Part shown: in pieces, positions 16,117 through 24,614 of the stretch
Numbering within the stretch: position 1 is the first letter of the stretch
How the letters are laid out: the number at the start of each line of letters is the position of its first letter
Origin: Streptomyces iakyrus
GTDB lineage: Bacteria > Actinomycetota > Actinomycetes > Streptomycetales > Streptomycetaceae
Assembly: GCF_000717055.1 (NCBI RefSeq)
Contig: NZ_JNXI01000006.1
Span: forward strand, 186,001-250,000
Direction: 5' to 3'
DNA length: 64,000 nucleotides
Program-made: the position numbers and the translations under genes
Notes under the pieces: generated by a model
What the model was told of the DNA's origin: nothing
Databases searched by the model: none
Seen by the model: the letters and a program-made list of their open reading frames with translations, nothing else

Positions 16117-16162
16117 GCCCCTGCGGGCTCCTCGGTGGCGCCCTTGCGGGCTCCTCGGCGGC
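16117..16162. repeat. 23-bp tandem duplication at the 3' side of the nitrate reductase gene
   Basis: Two adjacent 23-base copies (16117-16139 and 16140-16162) share the core TGCGGGCTCCTCGG and differ at two positions; a short third partial copy follows. It lies between two minus-strand genes and includes inverted GC stretches. It may be part of a terminator region or simple slippage. Confidence 0.6.
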
Positions 16163-16179
16163 CCTGCGGTCCCGTCGGC

Positions 16180-19100
16180 TCAGTACACGTCCCGCACGTA
16201 CCGCTTGTCCGCCGCGAGCTGCTTCAGATACGCGGTGGCCTCCGCCTCGCCCAGTCCGCCGTGCGTCACGGCGATGTCCCGCAGCGCCCGGTCCACGTCC
16301 TTCGCCATCCTGGAGGCGTCGCCGCACACGTAGAGACGGGCCCCGTCGCGCAGCCAGTGCCACAACTCCGGCCCGTGCTCGCGCATCCGGTCCTGCACGT
16401 ACACCTTGTTGCGCTGGTCCCGGGAGAAGGCGGTGTCCAGCCGGGTGAGGACGCCCTCGTCGCGCAGCGCCGTCAGTTCGTCCTCGTAGTAGAAGTCCGT
16501 CGCCCGGTGCTGCTCTCCGAAGAACAGCCAGTTGGGGGCCCCGTGGCCGAGCGCCCGCCGCTCCTGGAGGAAGCCGACGAAGGGGGCCACGCCGGTGCCC
16601 GGGCCGACCATGACCATCGGCGTCGAGGCGTCGGCCGGGGGCCGGAAGTGCGGCGAGCGCTGCACGAACACCGGCACCTCCGTGTCCGGTCCGGCGTCCG
16701 CGAGGTACGGCGAGCAGACCCCACCGCGCGCCCGGCCGTGCAGGTTCTCGTACCGCACCACGGACACCGTCAGCGACACCCGGTGGGGATCGGCCAGCGG
16801 ACTGGACGATATGGAGTACAGCCGCGGCTGGAGCCTGCGCAGCACCCCGGCCCACTCCTCGGCGCTCGCCCGCACCGCGTACTCGGCGAGCACGTCCACC
16901 GCCTGCCGGCCCCAGCTCCACTGCGCCAGCCCGTCCTTGTTGTCCGGCCGCAGCAGCCTGCGCAACTCGTGCTTGTCCCGGGCGCGTTCGGCGACGAAGC
17001 GGAGCAGGTCGGGGGTGATCCGGGTGATGTCGAGATGCCGGTGCAGGGCCTCGCCGAACGGCACCTCACCGACACCGTCGACCGCCACGGCCGACCCGGC
17101 GTCCACCCCGGTCACCGCCAGCCACTCCTCCACCAGGGCGGGCGCGTTGACCGGCCGCACACCGAGGGCGTCCCCGGCCTCGTACGCCAGGTCCGTCCCG
17201 CTCGTGTCGAAGGTGAACCGCCGGACCTCCTTGCCCGCACCCGCCCGGCTGAGCAGCCGGTTGCCGACCAGCCGGGCGGTGGTGACGGGCTTGGACCGCG
17301 TCCTGGGCTTCCCGGCCGGCACGGCGGTCGTCTCGCCCAGCGCCGACAGCACCTGGTCGAGCCACTGACCGGCGGACGGCTCGAAGTCCGGCTCGCAGTC
17401 CGTGCGTGGGGCCAGCCGCACCCCGCCCAGCTCGTCGAGGCGCGCGTCCAGCCGCCGCCCGTGCCCGCAGAAGTCGTCGTAGGAGGAGTCGCCGAAGGCC
17501 AGCACGGCGTACCGCACCCCGTCCAGCCGGGGGGCCTGCTCGCCGGAGAGCGCGTCCCACAGGCCGGAGCCGTTGTCGGGCGCGTCGCCGTCCCCGAAGG
17601 TGCTGGTGATGAAGAGCAGATCCGCGGTGCGGGCGAGTGTCCCGACATCGGCGTCGTCCATGCCGACGAGGGTCGTACGGTGTCCCGTCGAGGTCAGCCG
17701 TTCGGCCGTGGCGGTGGCGAACTCCTCCGCGTTCCCGGTCTGTGAGGCCCAGAGCACGACGACCTCCCGCCCGGAGGGCCGATCCTGCGGCACGTCCGCC
17801 CCGGTCCGTGAGTACATGCCGGCGAGCACCCCGTTCACCCACAGCGCGTGCTCGGGGGAGAAGGGCGCGTCGGGCGGCAGCACCGGCACCCCGGGGGCGC
17901 CCGAGCCGAGCCCGGCGAGGAAGCCGGTGAGGTATTGGCGCTCCTGGGCGGAGAGCACCGGGGGAGGGGAGGGTTCAAGGCCGAAGGGGTTCGCGCCGCC
18001 CGGCGTAGCGGCCGTGGGCGTCACGGCCGTGGGCGTCAGGGCCGGTGTCTCCGGGACGGGCGCCGGGGACGCCACCTTCGCCAGCGACACCGCGCACACC
18101 TTGAACTCCGGCTGGAACGACAGCGGATCCACCGCGTCGCTCGTCACCGCGTTGATGCTCAGGTACTCGCCGAACAGGTCGTTCCAGTGGAACGGCGCGA
18201 AGCAGCAGCCCTGCCGCACCCGGTCCGTCACCACCGCCGGCAGCACGGCACGCCCGCGCCGCGAGGCGACCTCCACGAGATCGCCGTCGGCGACCCCGAG
18301 CGCCGTGGCGTCCGCGGGGTGGAGCTCCACGAACGGCCCCGGGTTCAGCTTGGTGAGCTTGGGGACCTTCCCGGTCTTGGTGAGCGTGTGCCACTGGTGC
18401 TGCACCCGCCCGGTGTTGAGCACGAACGGGTAGTCGTCGTCCGGCATCTCGGCGGCGGGCAGCTGCGGCCGCGCGAAGAAGGCGGCCCGCCCGGAGGCCG
18501 TCGGAAAGCGCAGCCCCTCCTCGTCCACGTACCGGATCGGGTTGCGCTCCGGACCGTCCTCCCGCGCGGCCGGCCACTGCACGGGCGTTCCACGCAGCCG
18601 CTCGTAGGACACCCCGCGCAGGTCCCACCCGGTCTTCGGGTTCCAGAAGCGCTTGATCTCCTCGAAGACCTGCTCGGCGCTGTCGTACGAGAACCCCTTC
18701 TCGTAGCCCATGGCGCACGCCACCTCGGCGATGATCCGCCAGTCGGCCATCGCCCCCCCGGGCGGGTCCGCGGCCGGCCGGGTCAGCGTGAGGGTGCGCT
18801 CGCTGTTGACGAAGACGCCCTCCGCCTCGGTCCACATCGCGCCCGGCAGGACGACATCGGCGTACGCGTTCGTCTCGGTGTCCGTGAACACGTCCTGCGT
18901 GACGACGAACTCGGCGGCCTCCAGACCCTCGATGACGGTGCGGCGGTTGGCGACCGAGGCGACCGGGTTGGTGCAGATGATCCAGCAGGCCTTGATCTCC
19001 CCGTCGGCCAGCTGCCGGAACATCTCGACCGTGCCCTGCCCGACCCCGTCGGCGCGCAGCGTCCCGGGCGGCAGCTCCCACACCTCCTCGGCGAAGGCCC

Positions 19101-20223
19101 GCTCCTCCGGGACGAGCACCGACCGCTGCCCCGGCAGCCCCGGCCCCATGTAGCCCATCTCGCGCCCGCCCATGGCGTTGGGCTGTCCGGTCAGGGAGAA
19201 CGGCCCGGCGCCCGGACGGCAGATCGCTCCCGTCGCCAGGTGCAGGTTGACCAGGGCGTTGGTGTTCCAGGTGCCGTGGGTGGACTGGTTGAGCCCCATG
19301 GTCCAGCAGCTCATCCACTGCCGGCCCGCCTCGCCGATCAGCCGGGCGGCCGTGCGCAGATCGTCCTCCGCGATCCCTGTGATCTCCGCGACCGCGGCCG
19401 GGGCGTAGTCGGCGAGGAACCCGGGCAGCTCCTCCCAGCCCTCGGTGTGGTCCGCGACGAACTCCGGGTCGGTGTGCCCGTTCTCCAGCAGCAGGTGCAG
19501 CAGGCCGTTCAGCAACGCGAGGTCGGTACCCGGCCTGACCTGGAGGAACAGATCGGCCTTCGCGGCGGTCGCGGTCCGCCTCGGGTCGACGACGATCAGC
19601 TTGGCGCCCGCCTTGACCCGCTCCATCATCCGCAGGAACAGGATCGGATGGCAGTCGGCCATGTTCGACCCGATGACGAGGAAGGCGTCCGCCCGGTCGA
19701 AGTCCTCGTACGACCCGGGCGGCCCGTCCGCGCCCAGCGACAGCTTGTAGCCGGTGCCCGCGCTCGCCATGCACAGCCGTGAGTTCGACTCGATCCGGTT
19801 CGTCCCCACGAACCCCTTGGCCAGCTTGTTGGCCAGGTACTGCGCCTCCAGGCTCATCTGCCCGGAGACGTAGAAGGCGACCGCGTCCGGCCCGTGCTCG
19901 TCGATGATCGCCCGTAGCCGCGCGGCGGTCCCGGCGATCGCGTCGGCCACGGGCGCCGGGGCCGCCTCCTCGCCCCGGTCGTCCCGCACGAGCGCACTGG
20001 TCAGCCGCCCGGGCGCGGCGAGCATGTCGGCGGTGGTCGCGCCCTTGGTGCACAGCCGGCCCGCGTTCGCGGGGTGCGCCTTGTCACCCGACGCCTTCAG
20101 CACCTTGCGCCGCCCGTCCGGGCCCGCACCGACATCCAGCACCAGGCCGCAGCCCACACCGCAGTACGAGCAGACGGTGCGCACCCGCTGCGTCTGCTGC
20201 TGCGGCCGGGGGGTCGTGGTCAT
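16180..20223 (-). CDS. Fused assimilatory nitrate reductase and diflavin reductase
   Basis: A 1347-residue single-chain enzyme that should reduce nitrate to nitrite using NAD(P)H. Residues 1-~720 are a molybdopterin oxidoreductase with a 4Fe-4S site (CSYCGVGCG: Cys18, 21, 25, plus Cys58 in LCTKG). Substrate-side blocks include [17 protein letters not shown] and the C-terminal molydopterin dinucleotide domain ([18 protein letters not shown]). Residues ~815-960 are a flavodoxin domain ([20 protein letters not shown]). Residues ~990-1347 are FAD/NADPH domains like CysJ ([42 protein letters not shown]). Most bacteria have these on separate proteins. It is cytoplasmic; no export signal is present. 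Upstream repeats suggest nitrogen control. Confidence 0.92.
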   Translation of the reverse strand: MTTTPRPQQQTQRVRTVCSYCGVGCGLVLDVGAGPDGRRKVLKASGDKAHPANAGRLCTKGATTADMLAAPGRLTSALVRDDRGEEAAPAPVADAIAGTAARLRAIIDEHGPDAVAFYVSGQMSLEAQYLANKLAKGFVGTNRIESNSRLCMASAGTGYKLSLGADGPPGSYEDFDRADAFLVIGSNMADCHPILFLRMMERVKAGAKLIVVDPRRTATAAKADLFLQVRPGTDLALLNGLLHLLLENGHTDPEFVADHTEGWEELPGFLADYAPAAVAEITGIAEDDLRTAARLIGEAGRQWMSCWTMGLNQSTHGTWNTNALVNLHLATGAICRPGAGPFSLTGQPNAMGGREMGYMGPGLPGQRSVLVPEERAFAEEVWELPPGTLRADGVGQGTVEMFRQLADGEIKACWIICTNPVASVANRRTVIEGLEAAEFVVTQDVFTDTETNAYADVVLPGAMWTEAEGVFVNSERTLTLTRPAADPPGGAMADWRIIAEVACAMGYEKGFSYDSAEQVFEEIKRFWNPKTGWDLRGVSYERLRGTPVQWPAAREDGPERNPIRYVDEEGLRFPTASGRAAFFARPQLPAAEMPDDDYPFVLNTGRVQHQWHTLTKTGKVPKLTKLNPGPFVELHPADATALGVADGDLVEVASRRGRAVLPAVVTDRVRQGCCFAPFHWNDLFGEYLSINAVTSDAVDPLSFQPEFKVCAVSLAKVASPAPVPETPALTPTAVTPTAATPGGANPFGLEPSPPPVLSAQERQYLTGFLAGLGSGAPGVPVLPPDAPFSPEHALWVNGVLAGMYSRTGADVPQDRPSGREVVVLWASQTGNAEEFATATAERLTSTGHRTTLVGMDDADVGTLARTADLLFITSTFGDGDAPDNGSGLWDALSGEQAPRLDGVRYAVLAFGDSSYDDFCGHGRRLDARLDELGGVRLAPRTDCEPDFEPSAGQWLDQVLSALGETTAVPAGKPRTRSKPVTTARLVGNRLLSRAGAGKEVRRFTFDTSGTDLAYEAGDALGVRPVNAPALVEEWLAVTGVDAGSAVAVDGVGEVPFGEALHRHLDITRITPDLLRFVAERARDKHELRRLLRPDNKDGLAQWSWGRQAVDVLAEYAVRASAEEWAGVLRRLQPRLYSISSSPLADPHRVSLTVSVVRYENLHGRARGGVCSPYLADAGPDTEVPVFVQRSPHFRPPADASTPMVMVGPGTGVAPFVGFLQERRALGHGAPNWLFFGEQHRATDFYYEDELTALRDEGVLTRLDTAFSRDQRNKVYVQDRMREHGPELWHWLRDGARLYVCGDASRMAKDVDRALRDIAVTHGGLGEAEATAYLKQLAADKRYVRDVY

Positions 20224-20246
20224 GCCGTCGACGGTACGAACGTCCC

Positions 20247-20296
20247 GTTACGCAGGTGTCACATCACTCGATCACGAGCAGTTACGCCGGTCACAC
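20247..20296 (-). promoter_or_regulatory. Direct repeats upstream of the nitrate reductase, GlnR-like
   Basis: GTTAC-N6-GTCAC at 20247-20262 and a near copy, GTTAC-N6-CACAC, at 20281-20296 lie 24-75 bases before the start codon. The first fits the general gTnAC-N6-GaAAC form of GlnR sites in Streptomyces with one or two departures. Assimilatory nitrate reductase is a known GlnR target in S. coelicolor; binding here is inference. Confidence 0.45.
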
Positions 20297-20417
20297 AGCC
20301 GCCTTTTGGCCGTTGTGAGGTGCATTGAGGTCGCTGAGCGTGTCGCTGTTGGGCCGAACGGGTGACTCTGCGCAAGAATTGCCCGATGCAGACAGCGAGC
20401 GCGAGCCAGGACGGAGC

Positions 20418-20813
20418 ATGCCGGTGAACAGCCACGATGTCACCGACGAACAGTGGGAGGGGCTCGCCCAGGTCGTGCCGCTGCGAGGCCGGGACGCCTG
20501 GCCGTCCTCCGTCGGCCACCGGTCCATACCCGAGGCCGAGACGGAGACCCGCCGTCGTTTCGTCGTCCTGCGGGTGAACGTCTTCGCCGACGCCCGTGAC
20601 GTCGCCGAGCGGCTGATGGCGGGCGTCCCCGTCCTCCTCGACCTCACCGGCGCGGAGACGGAGGTCGCCAAGCGGGTCCTCGACTTCAGCACGGGTGTCG
20701 TCTTCGGCCTGGCGAGCGGGATGCACCGGGTGGACCGCAACGTGTTCCTGCTGACTCCGGCGGGGACCGAGGTGACGGGCCTGATGGAGGGAGCGGGCCT
20801 CCCCGGGGCGTGA
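20418..20813 (+). CDS. SepF-like protein
   Basis: A 131-residue protein. A short N-terminal region precedes a SepF-type domain: VFADARDVAERLMAGVPVLLD, GAETEVAKRVLDFSTGVVFGLA and RVDRNVFLLTPAGTEVT. SepF anchors FtsZ to the membrane, and Streptomyces carry additional SepF-like paralogues (SflA, SflB) that affect sporulation septation. This protein lacks a clear N-terminal amphipathic membrane helix of the main SepF type. It stands alone, away from the division cluster, so it is more likely a paralogue. ATG 20418 follows ACGGAG; the open frame extends to 20325 but without conservation. Confidence 0.8.
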   Translation: MPVNSHDVTDEQWEGLAQVVPLRGRDAWPSSVGHRSIPEAETETRRRFVVLRVNVFADARDVAERLMAGVPVLLDLTGAETEVAKRVLDFSTGVVFGLASGMHRVDRNVFLLTPAGTEVTGLMEGAGLPGA

Positions 20814-20819
20814 CCGACG

Positions 20820-20902
20820 GGGTGGACGCCGGTGTGACCACCGGGTGGACGTGGGTGTGACCGCGGGAGTGACCGCCGTAGCGACCGTCGACGTGACCGT
20901 AG
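20820..20902. repeat. Degenerate short tandem repeats
   Basis: Units of about 13-17 bases containing GTGACC or GTGGACG recur five to six times (GGTGTGACCACC, GGTGTGACCGC, GAGTGACCGCC, GACGTGACCG) between two plus-strand genes. There is no coding support. It may be a slippage region; no regulatory meaning can be shown. Confidence 0.35.
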
Positions 20903-20968
20903 CCCGATCGTAGGAAGCCCCCGGAGACGGAACGGTTCGTCCTGCCGCCGGAGCCCTACCGTCCGGGC

Positions 20969-22105
20969 ATGACCCACCCCGCCCTCCCCGACCGCCCGCG
21001 CGTCACCGAACTGCGCCTGGCCGCCTTCACCGCCCACCGCCGCGCCGCGTTCCCGCTCGGGCCCCTCACTCTCCTCGCCGGCCCCAGCGGCAGCGGCAAG
21101 ACCAGCGCGCTGCGGGCGTACGAGGCCCTCGCCCGGCTCGGGGGCGGCGCCCGGCTCGGCGAGGCGTTCCCCGACCCCACCGCCTGCGTTCCGGAACGGG
21201 CCCGGCCCGACGCCCAGGGCCGCCGCGGTTTTCGCATCGGCTGTACGGCCGACGGCCCAGCGGGCCCGGTCCGCCTCGACGTGGCCGTGCAGGCCGAGCC
21301 CGAACTGCGGGTCGTGGGCGAGCGGTTGACGTCCGACGGGCTGGTCCTCCTGGAGACCGCCCTGCGCGACCCGGGCAAGCGTGCCGTGCAGGCCGCCTGG
21401 CACACGGCCGGACCGACACCGGTGACCCGCGGCCCGCTCCCGGACGACCGGCTCGGCACCGCCCTGCTGCCGCTGCGCGTGGCCGGCAAGACGTCCGGGC
21501 AGCGCAGGGTGCTGGCGGCCGCCGAGCAGATGGTCGTCGCGCTGCGCTCCGCCTTCGCCGTCGACCCCCAACCCGCCCGCATGCGCGGCCCCGTGGCGGC
21601 CGGCTCCGGCCGGCTGCTGGGTGGCTGCGGCAACCTCGCCGACGTGCTGTGGCGGACCCGCGCCGAGTGCGGGCGGCGGCACGCGCAGTTCGTGGCGGCG
21701 GTGCGGGCGGGGTGCGCGGGGCCGGTGACGGATGTGCTCGCCCGGGCGGAGGAGGCCACGGGAACGATCCGCGCCGCGCTCGACCGGGGCGACGGCGTCC
21801 GCACGGACCTGCGACGGCTCGGCGACGGCGAACTGCGCTACGTGGCCCTCGCGCTGGTCCTGCTGACCGGGCCGGGCGTGCTGGAGGTCGACCCGGCCGG
21901 CGAGGTGCCCGCCGCGCTCCAGACGCTCACGGTCCTCGCCGACGGCTTCGACCGGGGCCTGGACGGACGGCAGCGTCTCGAACTGCTGCGGCTGGCGGCC
22001 CGGATGTGCGAGCGGGGGCACATCCGGCTGGTCGGCGCGGTCAGCGACGGCTCCTGGGCCGCCGGGACGGAGGGGGCCACGGTGGTACACCTGGACCGTG
22101 ACTGA
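20969..22105 (+). CDS. AAA/SMC-like ATPase
   Basis: A 378-residue protein of the AAA_15/AAA_21 type. Walker A is LLAGPSGSGKTSALRAYE near residue 30. A signature-like segment, LRRLGDGELRYVALALVLLTGP, lies near residue 275. An Arg/Asp-rich C-terminal part ends with IRLVGAVSDGSW and VVHLDRD. Related proteins act as RecF/OLD-like ATPases or as phage-defence ATPases, but no nuclease domain follows here. The Walker B acidic pair is weak. The gene overlaps the MazG-like gene by 8 bases, so the two are translated together. Confidence 0.75.
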   Translation: MTHPALPDRPRVTELRLAAFTAHRRAAFPLGPLTLLAGPSGSGKTSALRAYEALARLGGGARLGEAFPDPTACVPERARPDAQGRRGFRIGCTADGPAGPVRLDVAVQAEPELRVVGERLTSDGLVLLETALRDPGKRAVQAAWHTAGPTPVTRGPLPDDRLGTALLPLRVAGKTSGQRRVLAAAEQMVVALRSAFAVDPQPARMRGPVAAGSGRLLGGCGNLADVLWRTRAECGRRHAQFVAAVRAGCAGPVTDVLARAEEATGTIRAALDRGDGVRTDLRRLGDGELRYVALALVLLTGPGVLEVDPAGEVPAALQTLTVLADGFDRGLDGRQRLELLRLAARMCERGHIRLVGAVSDGSWAAGTEGATVVHLDRD

Positions 22106-22421
22106 TCCCCTGGACGTGGCCGCACTACAGCGCCGCCTGGCCGATTTCGCTGCCGCGCGGAACTGGCAGCAGTACCACACCCCCAAGAACCTGGCCGCCG
22201 CGCTCAGCGTCGAGGCCTCCGAACTGGTCGAGATCTTCCAGTGGCTGACGCCCGAGGAGTCGGCCCGGGTCATGGCCGACCCGGACACCGCGCACCGCGT
22301 CACCGACGAGGTCGCCGACGTGCTCGCGTATCTGCTCCAGCTGTGCGAGGTGCTCGGCATCGACCCGCTGGCGGCGCTGGACGCGAAGATCGACCGGAAC
22401 GAGCGGAGGTTCCCGATCTAG
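22098..22421 (+). CDS. MazG-like nucleotide pyrophosphohydrolase
   Basis: A 107-residue all-helical enzyme (RS21-C6/dCTPase-like MazG fold) that should hydrolyse a nucleoside triphosphate to the monophosphate and pyrophosphate. The metal-binding acidic pattern is present: LSVEASELVEIFQWL (EAxELxE) and VTDEVADVLAYLLQL (DExxDV). KIDRNERRFP is the usual C-terminal end. GTG 22098 overlaps the ATPase gene stop by 8 bases. The pair ATPase plus nucleotide-cleaving enzyme is notable, since such pairs occur in nucleotide-pool sanitation or defence units. No phenotype can be inferred. Confidence 0.88.
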   Translation: MTDPLDVAALQRRLADFAAARNWQQYHTPKNLAAALSVEASELVEIFQWLTPEESARVMADPDTAHRVTDEVADVLAYLLQLCEVLGIDPLAALDAKIDRNERRFPI

Positions 22422-22544
22422 CGGCACCGCCCCACCGCCTGGAGCGATGAAGTCCACTTGTACGCTGTGTAATCAAATCACCGCTCGAATCCGAATCGTT
22501 GTCCGCAATTTTCCACCTTCCTCTGGCTTTTCGTCTCACACCCC

Positions 22545-22562
22545 TTCACTCTGGGTAGTGAA
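22545..22562 (+). promoter_or_regulatory. TTCACT-N6-AGTGAA palindrome, BldD-box-like
   Basis: A perfect inverted repeat, TTCACT-CTGGGT-AGTGAA, 58 bases before the DUF6099-like gene. It fits the BldD consensus nTnACnCWGnGTnAn at eight of nine fixed positions. BldD is the c-di-GMP-dependent developmental repressor of Streptomyces. The assignment is by pattern only. The upstream stretch 22440-22540 is unusually AT-rich and should hold the promoter. Confidence 0.45.
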
Positions 22563-22619
22563 CAAGGGAGTGCGGGCAGACGGACGCGCGCAGCGCGTCG
22601 GACAAGACGGGGGCAGCGC

Positions 22620-23090
22620 ATGGAAGCGGTGCGGCTCATCGTGACGAGCAGGCGGTCCCTGGCGGCGGGCGGCGGCGCGCGGGAGACCCTGGCCGAGGTG
22701 TGGCAGGCGCAGGCCCTCGCGCAGGCCATAGGCAGCCGCCTCGCGGTCGCCGGACCGCCGGAACTGCGCGGCGAGGCACTGGGGTTGACGGAGCTGGCGG
22801 GCCGGGGCTGCGGCGTCCTCGACCCGCCGGAACTGGCCCCCGGTGAGCTGCGGGCGGGCCAGCTCACCGAGTTGGGCGACGCCCGCCACACCCTGATGTA
22901 CCTCGGCGGCCTCCTCGGCGAGGTCGGCATCGCCCTCGTCGCCCTGGCCAGCTCCGCCGACGACGAGGGCACATACTGGCAGTGCATGGAGGCCATCGAC
23001 GCGGCGGACGAGTCCCGCGACCGCGTCCTGGAAATGCTCCGCAGACTCGCGGACCGGGAACAGGCGCTGCCGGAGCGGGAGGCGGGGTGA
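22620..23090 (+). CDS. Hypothetical protein, DUF6099-like
   Basis: A 156-residue helical protein starting MEAVRLIVTSRRSLA. I associate it with DUF6099, a streptomycete family of unknown function, but this is recollection of its N-terminus and not a search result. Alternating hydrophobic helices (AWQAQALAQAIG-like, DARHTLMYLGGLLGEVGIAL) suggest a compact bundle without membrane segments. A BldD-like palindrome upstream hints at developmental control. Confidence 0.6.
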   Translation: MEAVRLIVTSRRSLAAGGGARETLAEVWQAQALAQAIGSRLAVAGPPELRGEALGLTELAGRGCGVLDPPELAPGELRAGQLTELGDARHTLMYLGGLLGEVGIALVALASSADDEGTYWQCMEAIDAADESRDRVLEMLRRLADREQALPEREAG

Positions 23091-23123
23091 GGCGGGCGGG
23101 GAGAGCTCCTGAACCGCCCGCCG

Positions 23124-23297
23124 CTAACCCGCCTGCCCCTCCTCGACGGCCCCGCGCTCGGCGTCCCCCGCGGCCTGAAGGTCCGCGTCCAGCGCCGACA
23201 GGTCCGCGTTCAACGCCGCCATCAGCTCCTCCATCTGCTGCAACAGCCCTTTCGGCTGCCCGCTTCCGCCCTGCTGCGGCACGGTCTCTTCGGACAT
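23124..23297 (-). CDS. Small hypothetical acidic protein
   Basis: A 57-residue peptide (KGLLQQMEELMAALNADLSA, then LDADLQAAGDAERG) that forms a likely single amphipathic coiled-coil helix. ATG 23297 is preceded by GAGGAGG at a good distance. No family is recognised. It converges on the DUF6099-like gene with a 33-base gap. The strong ribosome site and codon pattern support a real gene. Confidence 0.6.
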   Translation of the reverse strand: MSEETVPQQGGSGQPKGLLQQMEELMAALNADLSALDADLQAAGDAERGAVEEGQAG

Positions 23298-23535
23298 GAC
23301 GGCCTCCTCGGCCCCTGGCCCCCGGGGAGGCCGACACGGGTGACGCCCCGGCGGTCCACCCCCGGTGCGGAAGCCGGGGGCTCCGGCTCCGCCCGAGCCA
23401 ACGATCACCATCGGGGCCGGTCACTGGCCGGGCCGGGCGGCGGCTGCGGTATTGACGTAATTTCACCCGACCGGGGAGCGGCGTGGACGGGGGACCGATC
23501 CCGTGATCGCACACCCCGGCGTGCAGGATGGAAGC

Positions 23536-24459
23536 ATGGATCTTCGCATCTTCACCGAGCCCCAGCAGGGGGCCACCTACGACACTCTGCTCGCCGTCGC
23601 CAAGGCCACCGAGGACCTCGGCTTCGACGCCTTCTTCCGTTCCGACCACTACCTCCGCATGGGCACCGTGGACGGCCTGCCCGGCCCGACCGACGCCTGG
23701 ATCACCCTGGCCGGACTCGCCCGGGAGACCAAGCGCATCCGGCTCGGCACCCTGATGACCGCCGGCACCTTCCGGCTGCCCGGCGTGCTCGCCATCCAGG
23801 TCGCCCAGGTCGACCAGATGTCCGGCGGCCGGGTCGAACTCGGCCTCGGCGCGGGCTGGTTCGAGGAGGAGCACAGGGCCTACGGCATTCCCTTCCCCAA
23901 GGAGAAGTTCGCCCGCCTGGAAGAGCAGCTGGAGATCGTCACCGGCCTGTGGGCGACGGAGCCCGGCAAGACCTTCGACTTCCACGGCACCTACTACGAC
24001 CTCACGGACTCTCCCGCCCTGCCCAAGCCCGCGCAGCGGAAGATCCCCGTGCTCGTCGGCGGCCACGGCCCTTCCCGCACCCCGCGGCTGGCCGCCAGGT
24101 ACGCCGACGAGTTCAACATGCCGTTCGCCTCCGTCGAGGACAGCGAGCGCCAGTTCGGCCGGGTCCGCGCGGCAGCCGAGGAAGCGGGCCGCGGCGGCGA
24201 CGAGCTGACGTACTCCAACGCCCTTGTCGTCTGCGTCGGCCGGGACGACGCGGAGGTCGCCCGCCGGGCCGCCGCGATCGGCCGCGAGGTGGACGAGCTG
24301 AAGCGCAACGGCCTGGCCGGCTCCCCGGCCGAGGTCGTCGACAAGATCGGCCGCTACGCCGAGATCGGCTCCCGCCGCATCTACCTCCAGGTCCTCGACC
24401 TGGACGACCTCGACCACCTTGAGCTGATCTCCGCGCAGGTGCAGTCGCAGCTGTCGTAG
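23536..24459 (+). CDS. LLM-class F420-dependent oxidoreductase
   Basis: A 307-residue TIM-barrel protein of the luciferase-like monooxygenase superfamily, F420-using branch. MDLRIFTEPQQGATYDTLLA opens the first strand. FFRSDHYLRMG carries the typical SDH motif, VAQVDQMSGGRVELGLGAGW is the central signature, and IPVLVGGHGPSRTPRLAARYAD is the phosphate-binding block. The enzyme should transfer hydride between F420H2 and an unknown substrate. ATG 23536 is 33 bases inside the longest frame and follows GGATGGAAGC. There is no operon partner; the hairpin at 24537 may terminate it. Confidence 0.88.
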   Translation: MDLRIFTEPQQGATYDTLLAVAKATEDLGFDAFFRSDHYLRMGTVDGLPGPTDAWITLAGLARETKRIRLGTLMTAGTFRLPGVLAIQVAQVDQMSGGRVELGLGAGWFEEEHRAYGIPFPKEKFARLEEQLEIVTGLWATEPGKTFDFHGTYYDLTDSPALPKPAQRKIPVLVGGHGPSRTPRLAARYADEFNMPFASVEDSERQFGRVRAAAEEAGRGGDELTYSNALVVCVGRDDAEVARRAAAIGREVDELKRNGLAGSPAEVVDKIGRYAEIGSRRIYLQVLDLDDLDHLELISAQVQSQLS

Positions 24460-24536
24460 AGGGCCCGCCCGACCGCCCTCGATAAACGAAGGCGCTGGTG
24501 GGCACAGGTGTGCGAAGCTGTGGGCGTCGTCCTGCC

Positions 24537-24566
24537 GAGCCCCCAGGATCACCGTCCTGGGGGCTC
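24537..24566 (+). terminator. 12-bp-stem hairpin between the LLM gene and hen1
   Basis: A perfect stem, GAGCCCCCAGGA with TCCTGGGGGCTC, with a 6-base loop. It lies 78 bases after the oxidoreductase stop and 48 bases before the hen1 start. It may simply end the upstream transcript. If the hen1 promoter lies within 24460-24536, it would instead sit in the hen1 leader and act as an attenuator. Confidence 0.65.
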
Positions 24567-24614
24567 TCGCACGTACGGCACCAAGACATCCACCCAGCCG
24601 GAGAGGCCCTCCGC

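Noticed and set aside
16043..16921. Extension of the GT-C-like membrane protein upstream to 16921 in the same frame
   Set aside because: The extra residues are read from within the nitrate reductase gene in another frame and look like composition-driven Arg/Gly sequence; the hydrophobic protein begins after 16042.
20820..20902. Regular GTGACC repeats considered as a CRISPR or operator array
   Set aside because: Units are only 13-17 bases, degenerate and without spacers of constant length; no cas genes are present.
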